The position numbers and the translations under genes are program-made. From Cognatishimia sp. MH4019 (GTDB taxonomy: Bacteria > Pseudomonadota > Alphaproteobacteria > Rhodobacterales > Rhodobacteraceae), in contig NZ_JAHTBL010000009.1 of assembly GCF_020177595.1 (NCBI RefSeq), positions 1 through 64,000 on the forward strand: DNA of 64,000 bases, in the 5' to 3' direction. The notes under the pieces were generated by a model. The model saw nothing but the letters and a program-made list of their open reading frames with translations, had not been told where the DNA came from and made no database searches. Shown here piece by piece: positions 1 to 9,381 of this stretch. Each line of letters begins with the position of its first letter. Position 1 is the stretch's first letter.

Positions 1-41
1 TTCTCGCCGTGGCTCTTACGTGTTCCGGGTTTCTGTCTCAT
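1..41 (-). CDS. IS3-family transposase OrfA, N-terminal fragment
   Basis: Thirteen codons are visible before the window ends, reading MRQKPGTRKSHGE on the minus strand from an ATG at 39-41. An AAGGAG-like ribosome-binding site lies just upstream. This N-terminus is familiar from OrfA proteins of IS3-family elements in alphaproteobacteria (the small helix-turn-helix subunit made upstream of the DDE integrase OrfB). The call rests on recalled similarity over a very short stretch and would be settled by the sequence beyond the edge. Confidence 0.5.
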   Translation of the reverse strand, partial: MRQKPGTRKSHGE

Positions 42-122
42 CTCCACTCCTTGGTGGTTACGATGTGCCAGAAACCCTCTCTTATCAAATCAACCTAAAC
101 TGTCCCATTGGTGCTGACGTCA
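1..122 (-). mobile_element. End of an IS3-type insertion sequence, cut by the left edge
   Basis: The glycosyltransferase frame on the minus strand runs into a stop at 120-122 at the point where unrelated sequence begins. About 80 bp further on, a new start codon opens a protein resembling the N-terminus of IS3-family OrfA. I place the end of the element near 118-124. The exact terminal inverted repeat and target duplication cannot be fixed because the rest of the element lies outside the window. Confidence 0.6.
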
Positions 123-1343
123 GACAGATAGAACGAAACCAATCTTGGCAAACCATTCCGCCTTTTCGGTCACGAAACCGGAATAGACAATATGATCGCT
201 TAAAGGTTCTTTGCCCTTTTCAAAACGCTCCGCATACTCATTTGCGATCTCATCTACGCCAGGCTCACCGAAATTGTGACCCGCTAAATGCAAGGTCCAG
301 CGTGAGTTGTGGGCCACAAGGCAAGCTAGAACCTCAAGTGCGAAGATCGGGTCCTTGCCCATACTCCCAAAACCGAGCATTCCCAACTGAAACGAGCGCT
401 CTTCCGCTGGAATGAAAGCAACTGGCTTCTCCGGGGGACGGATATTTTGGACGAAAACCGACCGTTGTCTGACAGAAGTATCATCTATCGGATGTTCAAA
501 ATAGATATCACGTATATGTGGGGCAATAAAGATGAGTTGGTCAATACGACGGTGCCGCATAAACACGGGAAAATGGGAAAACGCCTCATAGCTGTGACAA
601 CGCACAACGAAGCGTTTGTCCTTCGGAGCACACTTGCTAAACCAAATTGCATTGTGGCTGGCCCAGTCGCAGAAAAGAGCATCGCACCAATCTGTCAGTG
701 CTTCAACAAGTTCTGGTTCAAGCGCTGCTGTTGCATCAAGCATCGCCTTTGATGAGTGACCAAAGCGCCCGATTCCGTACAGCGCCGCTTGGCTCAGAAA
801 CCCGGAGCCGTCTGGCATATCATCATTCACCCTCAGAGCATTGAACATACTGGAAGTATCAAACACACGCACCTCGGCACCCAGCACGCGCAACGCTTTG
901 ACCGGGCCGTCGATAAAGTTTTTGTTTCCAGTCAATACCAGAACGCGGGCTGGCTTATTGACGACTTGCACTGCTTGGTGTTTCTTTGGCCCTTTGGATG
1001 TTCGGCCAAAATATAGTTTCCCGAGGTAGCTGTCTCGAAATCGATCTGCATAACTGTCGCTCTGTTCCAAAAAATGGCGCATATACCTGAAGTCGGTAAG
1101 CAGCGGATTTCGGGAGTGGTAATGCCACGCGCCAGCTTGCAGGCAGCGCACTGTTTGCCATGATTGACGAACGGAAAATTGGCGCATCGCCTGCCGATAG
1201 TCAGGCCAGAAACTGAAGAAATTTATCCATCGTAAGGCGGTAACTGGGTGCCCTGCTTCAAGTGCGGCTTTACTCCGAGCTTTAGTTTTTTTTACAATCT
1301 TCCGAAGTAGTTTTCTTTTCATGTCCGCAGGAAACTTCATCAA
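120..1343 (-). CDS. Glycosyltransferase (GT-B type), C-terminally truncated by an IS
   Basis: The 407-residue product has the look of a GT-B glycosyltransferase. It has a basic N-terminal region, a first Rossmann-like start at about residue 130 (ARVLVLTGNK), and a second half with a strand-loop pattern typical of the nucleotide-sugar-binding domain (LGMLGFGSMGKDP, then WTLHLAGHNFG and IVYSGFV). The frame stops at GFVLSV, where group-1 transferases normally continue through the conserved acidic EGSH/ExxG region and a further 80-100 residues. The catalytic half is therefore probably incomplete and the gene is likely inactive. Its start overlaps the end of galE by 4 bp (ATGA), so the two were translated together as part of a polysaccharide cluster. 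The sugar and acceptor cannot be told. Confidence 0.65.
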   Translation of the reverse strand: MMKFPADMKRKLLRKIVKKTKARSKAALEAGHPVTALRWINFFSFWPDYRQAMRQFSVRQSWQTVRCLQAGAWHYHSRNPLLTDFRYMRHFLEQSDSYADRFRDSYLGKLYFGRTSKGPKKHQAVQVVNKPARVLVLTGNKNFIDGPVKALRVLGAEVRVFDTSSMFNALRVNDDMPDGSGFLSQAALYGIGRFGHSSKAMLDATAALEPELVEALTDWCDALFCDWASHNAIWFSKCAPKDKRFVVRCHSYEAFSHFPVFMRHRRIDQLIFIAPHIRDIYFEHPIDDTSVRQRSVFVQNIRPPEKPVAFIPAEERSFQLGMLGFGSMGKDPIFALEVLACLVAHNSRWTLHLAGHNFGEPGVDEIANEYAERFEKGKEPLSDHIVYSGFVTEKAEWFAKIGFVLSV

Positions 1344-2410
1344 GTATGTTCTTCGCCAGAAGAACTCCCTACCGCGTTGATGGACGACCCCTCGTCACGT
1401 TTCAGTGACAAAAATGAAGCCCAATGACTGCTACACATCTCTTGCAAACTACGTTCAGCTCTCCAACCTAGCACGGCTTCTGCCCTCGAAGGATCCGCCC
1501 AGCAAGATGCAACATCGCCAGCCCTGCGAGCCTGTTCAATGACCGAAACAGGCTTTCCAACGACGGCGTTCCATGCGTCAATCACCTGACGAACAGAGAA
1601 AGCCTCTCCGGTCCCCAAGTTCAAACAAGTTACTTGAGTAGCATTTGCTTGGGAAACATGACGGCAAGCCATCACATGCCCTTTTGCCAGATCTTCGACA
1701 TGTATGTAGTCACGCATACCGGTTCCGTCTGGTGTATCAAAGTCAGTGCCGAATACTGTGGCCACTCCATTTGACCAATAAGCTTGAGCAAGTCTTGGAA
1801 ACAGATTCCCCGGAATACCCATCGGCTGTTCTCCAATCAGGCCCGACGAATGCGCACCAACTGGATTAAAATACCTTAAGATCATCCCATGAAAGCGAGG
1901 ATTAGCCTTTGTATGTTCCTGTATTAACCCTTCAATGACGAGCTTACTGCTCCCATAAGGGTTCGTAGGCTGAACGGGGTGATTTTCATCCACAGGCAAA
2001 TATTGCGGCTCTCCATAAACCGTCGCTGAGCTAGAAAAAACTAAAGAGTTGCAGCCGTGGCGCTGCATCGTCGCCAGAATTGAAATAGCTCCTCCTACAT
2101 TCACGTCATAGTATCCAACGGGGTCTTCGACGCTGTCGGGAACAGACTTCAGGCCTGCAAGCAGTATAACCGTATCGAAACGTGTCTTCCGAAAAGCTTC
2201 GTCAAGACGTGTTTGGTCACGCATGTCCGCTTCGACAACGTCAAAGGATCTGTTCGTAATCCGCTTAATCCGATCAATCGTCGATGGCGAACTGTTGCTG
2301 AAATCATCCAGGATCGTGATCGAGTACCCCGCTGCGGCGAGCGCTAGAGCGACATGACTGCCGATATAGCCTGCCCCACCAACCAATAGAATTTGTTTCG
2401 CATGGGTCAT
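1340..2410 (-). CDS. galE: UDP-glucose 4-epimerase
   Basis: A 356-residue extended short-chain dehydrogenase. The NAD-binding motif GGAGYIGSH is at the N-terminus. The catalytic serine lies in SSSATVYG and the YxxxK pair in NPYGSSK. The GalE-specific LRYFNPVGAH and the downstream MRDYIHVEDLA segment follow. GalE interconverts UDP-glucose and UDP-galactose in the cytoplasm and supplies UDP-galactose for surface polysaccharides. Length is slightly above the usual 330-340 because of a Ser/Gly/Glu-rich tail. The gene overlaps the interrupted glycosyltransferase, and its neighbour on the other side is the unrelated Mrp operon, separated by about 70 bp. Confidence 0.93.
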   Translation of the reverse strand: MTHAKQILLVGGAGYIGSHVALALAAAGYSITILDDFSNSSPSTIDRIKRITNRSFDVVEADMRDQTRLDEAFRKTRFDTVILLAGLKSVPDSVEDPVGYYDVNVGGAISILATMQRHGCNSLVFSSSATVYGEPQYLPVDENHPVQPTNPYGSSKLVIEGLIQEHTKANPRFHGMILRYFNPVGAHSSGLIGEQPMGIPGNLFPRLAQAYWSNGVATVFGTDFDTPDGTGMRDYIHVEDLAKGHVMACRHVSQANATQVTCLNLGTGEAFSVRQVIDAWNAVVGKPVSVIEQARRAGDVASCWADPSRAEAVLGWRAERSLQEMCSSHWASFLSLKRDEGSSINAVGSSSGEEHT

Positions 2411-2480
2411 TCGATCTGAAGCACTTACGCAGTCACAGCCCTGCAGTTACTAGAGATGCATATAGTTTAAAAGCTATTTC

Positions 2481-2783
2481 CTACTCCTCCCGCCCCGTCC
2501 ACATCTTCACCCCCGTCCGCACCGCGGCGCGTCCGATCATGTGCGCGGCGACTGGGGCCGTTAGCAACAGAAACAACACCAGCGCAATCAACAGGAACGT
2601 CACGCTCAGGTCCCAGAACCACATCGCGGCGCCAAGCATGACCAGGCCGGCCGACAATGTGCCCGCCTTTGTTGAGGCATGCATCCGGACCAAGACATCC
2701 GGCAAGCGAACCACGCCCATGGCGGCTATGACGGCGAAAAAGCTGCCCAGAAGCACCAGCACACCGATTGCATACTCCATCAT
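2481..2783 (-). CDS. mnhG: Mrp/Mnh antiporter subunit G
   Basis: A 100-residue membrane protein with three hydrophobic segments. It carries the MnhG/PhaG signature GVVRLPDVLVRMHASTKAGT (residues about 24-43). It is the last gene of the seven-gene mnhA-G operon and overlaps mnhF by 4 bp (ATGA). In the Mrp complex, subunits E, F and G are small membrane proteins needed for assembly of the Na+(Li+,K+)/H+ antiporter, which extrudes cations in exchange for protons and supports alkali and salt tolerance. The predicted location is the inner membrane. Confidence 0.92.
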   Translation of the reverse strand: MMEYAIGVLVLLGSFFAVIAAMGVVRLPDVLVRMHASTKAGTLSAGLVMLGAAMWFWDLSVTFLLIALVLFLLLTAPVAAHMIGRAAVRTGVKMWTGREE

Positions 2784-3133
2784 GGCTCGGTCCCTCCGTT
2801 TTCGCTGATATCGCGGAATTCCTCTTCCAGGTCGGTCAGCTCCGTGTCGTCACGCCGCGCCAGACGGCGTTCGGCGAAGCGCGCGAGGGCGACCGTTGCC
2901 AGAAAGCCGATCAGCGCCAGCACGATGGCGACGTCCAGAAACGCGCGCTCGTCGGTGGCGATGGCGAAGAGACCGCAGAAAACCACAATCAGGATCGTCA
3001 TCATGTCCAGCGCCACCACGCGGTCGGGCAATGTCGGGCCTTTCACCAGACGGTAAAAGCCCAAGACAAGCGCCACGGCCATGGTAATGAACCCGATGCT
3101 GAGGCTCAGGCTGAGAAACTCTGCTCCGCTCAT
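2780..3133 (-). CDS. mnhF: Mrp/Mnh antiporter subunit F
   Basis: A small membrane protein with three hydrophobic segments and the MnhF hallmark RLVKGPTLPDRVVALDMM. I take the start at 3133 (MSGAEFL) rather than a codon 24 bases earlier, because it overlaps the mnhE stop as ATGA, the spacing used through this operon. That gives 117 residues. The C-terminus is longer than in many homologues, with a charged tail (RRDDTELTDLEEEF). It acts in the inner-membrane Mrp complex with subunits A-E and G. Confidence 0.9.
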   Translation of the reverse strand: MSGAEFLSLSLSIGFITMAVALVLGFYRLVKGPTLPDRVVALDMMTILIVVFCGLFAIATDERAFLDVAIVLALIGFLATVALARFAERRLARRDDTELTDLEEEFRDISENGGTEP

Positions 3134-3609
3134 GTCTCCAAGGCCTCCCGCACCCATTTCTCCATCGTGTTCTTCAACTGCGCGACCACGGCATCGGGAT
3201 CATCGGCAAACATCGCATGCACAAACAGCGTCTTGCGGTCCTCGCTCACATCCAGGCTCAAAGTGCCGGGTGTCAGCGAGATCAGGTTGGTGACCAGCAA
3301 GATACCGGTGTCGCTCTTGATGTCCAAAGGCATTTCGATAATGCCCGGACGGCTCAGCTGCGTGGGTGTGATGACGTCCCACACAACCGCCAGCGACGAC
3401 ACGACCAGTTCGTAGTGAAACATCACCGCCAGACGCACCCAGTAATAGGCGCGCAGGAAATACGCGCTCGGGCCGCCCAGCAACGGTTGCAGCAGCCACA
3501 GCACCGCAAATCCCAGCACAAAGCCCACGGCCAGTGTCGTCAGCGTGAAGCTGCCCGCCAAAGCAGACCAACTGATCGCAAGGATGAGGTTCAGCAGAAA
3601 CAGGTTCAT
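3130..3609 (-). CDS. mnhE: Mrp/Mnh antiporter subunit E
   Basis: A 159-residue subunit of the MnhE/PhaE family. Its N-terminal half has two or three hydrophobic helices, followed by a cytoplasmic domain. The family-typical segment reads LLVTNLISLTPGTLSLDV, followed by LFVHAMFADDPDAV. The gene overlaps mnhD and mnhF by 4 bp each. MnhE has no transport channel of its own and is required for a stable antiporter complex in characterised systems. Confidence 0.91.
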   Translation of the reverse strand: MNLFLLNLILAISWSALAGSFTLTTLAVGFVLGFAVLWLLQPLLGGPSAYFLRAYYWVRLAVMFHYELVVSSLAVVWDVITPTQLSRPGIIEMPLDIKSDTGILLVTNLISLTPGTLSLDVSEDRKTLFVHAMFADDPDAVVAQLKNTMEKWVREALET

Positions 3610-5105
3610 GACTGCTCTCCTAACACAGCTTCGATATAGGCTGCAGGGTTCAACAACTGCTCAGCAGAGCGTTCGGCAAACTGCACGAAAGGCTCGGGGT
3701 AGAAGCCGATGATGATCGTGAGCGTGGCAAGAAACGCGATGGGCAGAAGGTAGAACCAGCGCTGTTCCGGCGTCAGGATGCTCAGCTTGGGTTCAAGATT
3801 ATAGGGGTGCGGCTCCCAGAAGGCCTGCGCCCAAATCTTCGTCATCGAATAGATGGTCAGCAGGCCGACGAAAAGGGCCACACCCGCGATGAACCACATC
3901 TCGATATCAAGCGAGGCTTTCACGAGAATATACTTGGCCCAGAAGCCCGACAGCGGTGGGAAACCGGCCAGCGAAAAGGCCGGGATCAGGAACAAAACGC
4001 CCAGCAGCGGGGCTGATTTGTAAAGCCCGCCGATCTCTTTCAATTCGGTCGATCCGGTCAGCTTTTCGGCAACTCCTGCAATCAGGAACAGGTTCGCTTT
4101 TACGACGATATGGTGAACCAGATAGAAGACCGCGCCGACGATCGCCAAAGGCGTGAAGAGTGCCAGACCAAGGATCATGTAGCCGATCTGGCTGACGATA
4201 TGAAACGACAGGATCTTGCGGAAATCGGTCTGCGCCGCCGCCCCCAAAACGCCTGTCACCATGGTGAACCCGGCAACCCACAAAAGGATCGTGTGGGTGT
4301 AGCCGATGTCGTGATCAAAAACCAAGGTGAACATCCGGATCAGCGCATAGACACCCACTTTCGTCAGCAAACCCGCGAAGACCGCAGAGACGCTGAAAGA
4401 CGGGGTGTGATAGGCCGCTGGTAGCCAGAAAAATAGCGGGAAAACCGCTGCTTTGACGCCGAAGGCAATCATGAACATGATCGCGACGACCGTCAGAAGA
4501 CCTTGGTTTTCAACCTCCTCCACCGCAAGCGCAAGATCGGCAAGATTGAGCGTGCCCGTCATGCCATAAAGCAGGCCGATACCCGACAGAAACAGGATTG
4601 TGGAGACGAGGTTCAGCGTCACATATTTGATTCCCCCGTCGATCTGCGCCTTCGATCCCCCAAGGATCAGCAGGCCAAAGGACGAGATCAGCATGACCTC
4701 GAACCAGACATAAAGATTGAACAAATCGCCCGTCAGGAACGCGCCACAGACGCCCGCTAGCAGTACTTGGAACAGCGCGTGATAGCCCAGATATTCCTTG
4801 CGGCGGTTGATCTCGGCCAGTGCGTAGACCGACACGGCGAGACCCGTGATCGCCGTGATAACCACCATCACCGCGCTCAGCAAATCCGCGACAAGCGTGA
4901 TCCCGAAAGGCGCGGGCCAATTGCCCATTTGCCCAGCGACAACACCGGCCTGCAACACGTTCACCATCAGAACTGCGCTGGCAATCAGCAGCAGCGCACA
5001 GCCACCCACGCTGACCCACGCTCCGGCACGCTTCTCGCGCAGCAGAAACGCCAGAACAGCGGTCAGAAAGGGCAGAATAATCGGTAGACTTAGTACCCAA
5101 CTCAT
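3606..5105 (-). CDS. mnhD: Mrp/Mnh antiporter subunit D (complex I ND4/ND2-like)
   Basis: A 499-residue polytopic protein of the proton-conducting membrane transporter family related to NADH dehydrogenase subunits NuoM/NuoN. The typical GLLTKVGVYALIRMF and HIVSQIGYMILG segments, with conserved lysine and histidine residues of the half-channel, are present. About 14 hydrophobic helices can be counted by eye. With MnhA it forms the ion-translocating core of the antiporter. The 4-bp overlaps with mnhC and mnhE show co-translation. Confidence 0.94.
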   Translation of the reverse strand: MSWVLSLPIILPFLTAVLAFLLREKRAGAWVSVGGCALLLIASAVLMVNVLQAGVVAGQMGNWPAPFGITLVADLLSAVMVVITAITGLAVSVYALAEINRRKEYLGYHALFQVLLAGVCGAFLTGDLFNLYVWFEVMLISSFGLLILGGSKAQIDGGIKYVTLNLVSTILFLSGIGLLYGMTGTLNLADLALAVEEVENQGLLTVVAIMFMIAFGVKAAVFPLFFWLPAAYHTPSFSVSAVFAGLLTKVGVYALIRMFTLVFDHDIGYTHTILLWVAGFTMVTGVLGAAAQTDFRKILSFHIVSQIGYMILGLALFTPLAIVGAVFYLVHHIVVKANLFLIAGVAEKLTGSTELKEIGGLYKSAPLLGVLFLIPAFSLAGFPPLSGFWAKYILVKASLDIEMWFIAGVALFVGLLTIYSMTKIWAQAFWEPHPYNLEPKLSILTPEQRWFYLLPIAFLATLTIIIGFYPEPFVQFAERSAEQLLNPAAYIEAVLGEQS

Positions 5106-5467
5106 TTGGCAGCGTCCTCGCGCGGCTCGGCGACCCGCATCTTGTCAGAATTGAGCGTGCCCAAAGTGGTAAACGCGCGGAACACCAGCACCAGCGCAAA
5201 GGCAAAAAGGCCAAATCCGATCACGATCGCCGTCAGCACCAAAGCTTGCGGCAACGCGTTCGCGGCCCCCTCGACCGGCGCATAGGCCCCCTCCTCGATC
5301 AGGGGCGGCAAGCCTTGGGTCAAACGGCCACCCACAAAAATTGTCAGGTTGGCCGCGTTTGAAATCAGGATCAGGCCAAAGATGAAGCGCAACACATTGC
5401 GCGCAAGCATCAGATAAACGGCGGCTGCGACCAACACACCGATGGCGAGGGCAAGAAGCGTCTCCAT
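5102..5467 (-). CDS. mnhC: Mrp/Mnh antiporter subunit C (NuoK-like)
   Basis: A 121-residue, three-helix membrane protein homologous to NuoK. It carries the diagnostic FGLILISNAANLTIFVGG segment and an ALPQALVLTAIVIGFG stretch near the C-terminus. It starts within the mnhB stop (TGATG) and ends overlapping mnhD. It is an inner-membrane subunit of the antiporter. Its length matches the family (about 110-120 residues). Confidence 0.93.
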   Translation of the reverse strand: METLLALAIGVLVAAAVYLMLARNVLRFIFGLILISNAANLTIFVGGRLTQGLPPLIEEGAYAPVEGAANALPQALVLTAIVIGFGLFAFALVLVFRAFTTLGTLNSDKMRVAEPREDAAK

Positions 5468-5886
5468 CAGATTTCCTCTTCCATCGCAAAGACCAGCGTC
5501 AGGATTGCGCCCAGCACGACCAGATAGACCCCAATGTCAAAGAAGAGGATTGTCGAGATCGGCAAGCCCTTGTCGTCGCCTTCCGCCCCGATGAAAAGCC
5601 ACTGCCCTGTAAACGGTGCATCCCCGAAAAAGACCGAGAAAAGCCCAGACAGAAGCGAGATCGCCAGCCCCACCGCGGCGATGTTCTGCGGGCTGACACG
5701 CAGCGCCTGGCGCGCCTCGGACGTGCCGCAGGACACAGCGTAAAGCACGAAACCCGTCGCGCCGACCAAGCCGCCGATAAAGCCGCCCCCCGGCTCGTTA
5801 TGGCCGCGCAGCAGCATGTAGATCGAGAACACAAGCAAGAGCGACGACAGATAGCGCGTCGCCACCTGAAGGATCAGCGAATTCAT
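5467..5886 (-). CDS. mnhB: Mrp/Mnh antiporter subunit B
   Basis: A 139-residue protein of the MnhB family (related to the NuoJ-like domain). The diagnostic motif [17 protein letters not shown] sits at residues about 27-43. There are four hydrophobic segments. Here subunit B is a separate gene, unlike the fused PhaAB arrangement known from rhizobia. It overlaps mnhA by 4 bp (ATGA) and mnhC by one base. Confidence 0.93.
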   Translation of the reverse strand: MNSLILQVATRYLSSLLLVFSIYMLLRGHNEPGGGFIGGLVGATGFVLYAVSCGTSEARQALRVSPQNIAAVGLAISLLSGLFSVFFGDAPFTGQWLFIGAEGDDKGLPISTILFFDIGVYLVVLGAILTLVFAMEEEI

Positions 5887-8201
5887 GGCGTATCCTCCTG
5901 AACATTCGTATCTTTATTGGCCATCCCACGACGATGCCGCACGGGCTGGGTGGTGCGCAAAAGCGCATACGCCGACAAGCCCGCGATCAAGACCACCGCG
6001 ATCTCGCCAAATGTGTCCAACGCGCGGAAATCCACGAGGATCACGTTGACGATATTTCGGCCGAACGCATCCGGCCAAGCGGTCTCGTTGAAATATGTGG
6101 TCAGGCGCGGGTCAAACGGCGCTTCCAGTACCAGCAGGATCGTCATCGTCACGACCGCGCCCACGCCGATGGCCAACAGTGCATCCCACGGGCGATGGTC
6201 TGATTTGCCACGCTGATCCAGCAGCGGCAGGCGTAGCATGGCCACGGCGACCAAGACGACGATCAGCGTCTCGACCAGCAACTGCGTGATCGCCACATCC
6301 GGCGCGCCGTAGATGATGAAGATGATCGCAACCGCGATGCCCACAACGCCCAACGCCGCCACTGCCGTGATCCGCGAGCGCGTGGTCACCGTGACCAGCG
6401 TGCCTGCGATCAGCAGCGTGATCACTGTCCAATGTTTCGGGGCCAGTTCGCCTTCAAAGACCAGCGGCCAATGGAACGCTTCCTTGGCCCAAAGCGTACC
6501 GCCCACGCCCACCAGAAGTGTGGCGAAAATCACGAACATATATTGCCGCAAGACGCCCGATTGCAGGATGCGCGTCTGCCATGCGGCTGTCGCCTTGAGC
6601 CCATCAAGGATGTTGTCCCAGCCCTTGTCGAACTTCGGCGAGGCCTCGTTAACTTTGATCAGCGCAGGTCGCAGCGTCCGGTGGAACGCATAAAGCAGCC
6701 CGCCGATCACAAAGGTCGCAATCGACAGATAGAGCGCAAGGTTAACGCCCGCCCAGAGCTTCAGCTCTTTCGCCTCCTCCATCGACCCAAGGAACCCCTG
6801 GACCGTCGGGTTCACCAGATAGGTCTGCGCATAACCCGGCATCAGCCCGAAAAAGAGACCAAGCACCGCCAAAACCACCGGCCCTGTCAGCATCGGCCAT
6901 GGGGCCTCGTGCGGGGTGTGGGGCATCTGCCCTTCCGCTTTGCTCCAGAACGGACGCAGCGCGACGATGCCAGCTACAGCCACCATCAGCGCATTCGCCG
7001 CCAGCGACATGCCCGCCACAAAGGTCAGATTTGTAAGGGTTTCTTCGGCGCCCTTATAAGCCAGCTCTTTCGCGATAAAACCCATGAACGGCGGAATGCC
7101 CGCCATGCTCAGCGCCGCCAAAGCCGCAGCGAACGCCGTCACGGGCATCGCTTTGCCCAGGCCACCAAGGATGTTCGCATCCCGCGTGCCGGTGCCGTGA
7201 TCAATACAGCCCACCACCAGAAACAGCGCCGCCTTATAAAGCGAGTGCACAACCAAAAACGTCACAAACGCCGTGATCGCATAGCCCTCGGCCGAGCCCA
7301 GCAGCATGGTTAACGTGCCAAGCGCCATCAGCGTCGTATAGGCCAGCGCCTGCTTCAAATCCGTTTGCCGAAATGCAAGGATCGACGCAAAAACAGCCGT
7401 GACCGCGCCGAAAATGGTTAACGTCCACAGCCACAGCTCCGTCCCCGACAACCCCGGATGCAAGCGCGCCATCAGATAAACGCCGCCCTTCACCATCGTG
7501 GCCGAGTGCAGGAAGGCCGACACTGGCGTGGGGGCGGCCATCGCATTGGGCAACCAGAAGTGAAACGGCACCTGCGCCGATTTCGTGAACGCGCCCACAA
7601 GGATCAGGATCACGATGCCCACATACCAAGGATGCTCGCGGATCGCGTCGCCTTGCGCCAGAATCTCGGAGATCTCGAAGGTGCCGGCTGCGACACCCAA
7701 CAGGATAAAGCCTGCTAGCAGCACCAGCGCACCGGCCCCTGTCAGCAACAAGGCCTGCAAGGCTGAGCGCCGCGATTTGGCTTCCTCATTGTTGAAACCG
7801 ATCAGCAAATAGGACGTAATCGTGGTTAATTCCCAGAAGACGAACAAAGCAATCAGGTTATCCGCCAGAACCAGCCCCAGCATCGCCAGCATGAAACTGG
7901 TCAAATAAAGGGCAAAGCGATCATATTGCGGATGACCCGCCAGATAGCTGTTCGAATAGAGCATCACCGCCGTGCCGATTCCACTGATCAGCAGCGAAAA
8001 TGTCAGGCTTAGACCATCGACAGTGAATGACAGCGCGATGTCCAGCGACGGCACCCAGTTCCACACAAGGCGAATGACCTCACCTTGGCTCACAGGGCCT
8101 AAAAACTGCAGGAAATAAGCGAAAAGTGCTGCGGCGATCAGGACAGGCACCCACCCTATAACGCCGTTTGAGGCCGATGCCCCGGGCTCAGATGCTGCCA
8201 T
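5883..8201 (-). CDS. mnhA: Mrp/Mnh antiporter subunit A (NuoL-like)
   Basis: The large core subunit. An N-terminal NuoL-like transporter region (with [19 protein letters not shown] and [15 protein letters not shown]) is followed by a C-terminal MbhD/MbhE-like extension ([20 protein letters not shown] and [20 protein letters not shown]). I chose the ATG at 8201 because AGGGA lies immediately upstream. A GTG ten codons earlier (8231) has no clear ribosome-binding site but cannot be excluded. The product is about 772 residues. It is first in the mnhABCDEFG operon, so the promoter should lie in the 240-bp gap shared with the divergent LysR gene. Confidence 0.93.
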   Translation of the reverse strand: MAASEPGASASNGVIGWVPVLIAAALFAYFLQFLGPVSQGEVIRLVWNWVPSLDIALSFTVDGLSLTFSLLISGIGTAVMLYSNSYLAGHPQYDRFALYLTSFMLAMLGLVLADNLIALFVFWELTTITSYLLIGFNNEEAKSRRSALQALLLTGAGALVLLAGFILLGVAAGTFEISEILAQGDAIREHPWYVGIVILILVGAFTKSAQVPFHFWLPNAMAAPTPVSAFLHSATMVKGGVYLMARLHPGLSGTELWLWTLTIFGAVTAVFASILAFRQTDLKQALAYTTLMALGTLTMLLGSAEGYAITAFVTFLVVHSLYKAALFLVVGCIDHGTGTRDANILGGLGKAMPVTAFAAALAALSMAGIPPFMGFIAKELAYKGAEETLTNLTFVAGMSLAANALMVAVAGIVALRPFWSKAEGQMPHTPHEAPWPMLTGPVVLAVLGLFFGLMPGYAQTYLVNPTVQGFLGSMEEAKELKLWAGVNLALYLSIATFVIGGLLYAFHRTLRPALIKVNEASPKFDKGWDNILDGLKATAAWQTRILQSGVLRQYMFVIFATLLVGVGGTLWAKEAFHWPLVFEGELAPKHWTVITLLIAGTLVTVTTRSRITAVAALGVVGIAVAIIFIIYGAPDVAITQLLVETLIVVLVAVAMLRLPLLDQRGKSDHRPWDALLAIGVGAVVTMTILLVLEAPFDPRLTTYFNETAWPDAFGRNIVNVILVDFRALDTFGEIAVVLIAGLSAYALLRTTQPVRHRRGMANKDTNVQEDTP

Positions 8202-8377
8202 TTTATCCCTCGTCCAGTCGTCACCTGACACAGGTCAGACGTATTCCAAATCTCAATCTAGGGTAAACACCCAGAATGTCGACAGCCGGGGCGCGTCCCA
8301 CCCCCCGTGTGACACGCCCCGGCTGACGTCCGTCTCAGTATATCGTTCCGGATGACACACAGATAAGGCAAAGGTTT

Positions 8378-8425
8378 AATAGGAAAAGCCGACCAGATTA
8401 ATAATTTTGATAGCTTTTTCCTATT
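8378..8425. promoter_or_regulatory. Inverted repeat with an OxyR-type ATAG-N7-CTAT site
   Basis: AATAGGAAAAGC at 8378-8389 is mirrored by GCTTTTTCCTATT at 8413-8425, with one extra T. Within the right arm, ATAG (8410-8413), seven bases and CTAT (8421-8424) match the half-operator known for OxyR. The element lies in the gap between mnhA and the OxyR-like gene, 21 bases before the latter's start, so autoregulation is the simplest reading. It could also govern mnhA. Confidence 0.5.
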
Positions 8426-8445
8426 GTATGGTAAATCCTACGCCC

Positions 8446-9381
8446 ATGTCCGATCTCACCCTACGCCAACTCCGCTATCTCAGCGCCCTTGCCGACACTC
8501 GGCATTTCCGCAAAGCCGCCGAGCGGGAGGGGATCAGCCAGCCCTCCCTTTCCGTCCAGATCAGCAATCTTGAGGACACCCTCGCCCTGCGCCTCGTTGA
8601 ACGCGGCCGTGGCCCCGTCACGCTGACCCCGGCAGGTCGCGAGGTTTTGCTCCGCGCCCAGGCGATCCTCGATGATGTCCAACGCCTGCGCGACACTTCC
8701 TCGACGCTCAAATCCGGTCTCTCCGGCACGCTCCGCCTCGGCGTCAGCCCCACCCTTGGCCCTTATCTGATGCCCTATGTCGTGGCCGAACTGCACCGCG
8801 CCTACCCGGACCTGTCGCTCTACATCCGCGAACATACCCCCGCCGATCTGCGCCACGAGCTGGAACGCGGCGGCCATGATATCCTGCTGACCCAGCTGCC
8901 CGTCACTGGCGCAGACCTCACCACCCGCCGCCTCTTCCGCGAACCGCTCTCGCTCGTTACCGCGTCGGATCATCCGCTCGCCGCCCGCGCCCAGATCACC
9001 GAAGCCGATCTGCAAGGGCAGGCGATCCTCTCCCTCGGCCCCGGCTACGCGTTGCACGACCAAATCGCCGGTCTGTGCGCTGACACCGGTGCCGAGTTGC
9101 AGCGCGATTACGAAGGCACCTCGCTCGACGCGCTCCGCCAGATGGTCGGCATGGGCATGGGCGCCACTTTCCTGCCTGCGCTCTATATTGCGTCTGAGAT
9201 CCCCGACGCCGATCCCTCTCTTGCCATTCGCCCCATGAAACGCCCCGCCCTGCACCGCAGTGTCGGGCTGGTCTGGCGCAAACGCTCCGGCAATCTGACC
9301 GCATTCGACCGCATCGCTGACGCTATCACCCGCGTCGCCAAAGATCGCTTTACCCGCCTCATCGCCATCGAGACCGATTAA
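8446..9381 (+). CDS. OxyR-like LysR-family regulator lacking the peroxidatic cysteine
   Basis: The 311-residue product has an N-terminal LysR helix-turn-helix (FRKAAEREGISQPSLSVQISNLE, residues about 21-43) and an OxyR-like effector domain. The start at 8446 (MSDLTLRQLR) matches OxyR; codons upstream of it add residues absent from the family. In E. coli OxyR the sensing pair is C199 and C208 in HCLRDQAMGFC. The equivalent here is YALHDQIAGLC, with Ala202 in place of the peroxidatic cysteine and Cys211 kept. Classic disulfide sensing of H2O2 should therefore not work. It may respond to another ligand or act as a constitutive regulator. It is divergent from the mnh operon, and an OxyR-type half-site precedes it. 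Confidence 0.8.
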   Translation: MSDLTLRQLRYLSALADTRHFRKAAEREGISQPSLSVQISNLEDTLALRLVERGRGPVTLTPAGREVLLRAQAILDDVQRLRDTSSTLKSGLSGTLRLGVSPTLGPYLMPYVVAELHRAYPDLSLYIREHTPADLRHELERGGHDILLTQLPVTGADLTTRRLFREPLSLVTASDHPLAARAQITEADLQGQAILSLGPGYALHDQIAGLCADTGAELQRDYEGTSLDALRQMVGMGMGATFLPALYIASEIPDADPSLAIRPMKRPALHRSVGLVWRKRSGNLTAFDRIADAITRVAKDRFTRLIAIETD

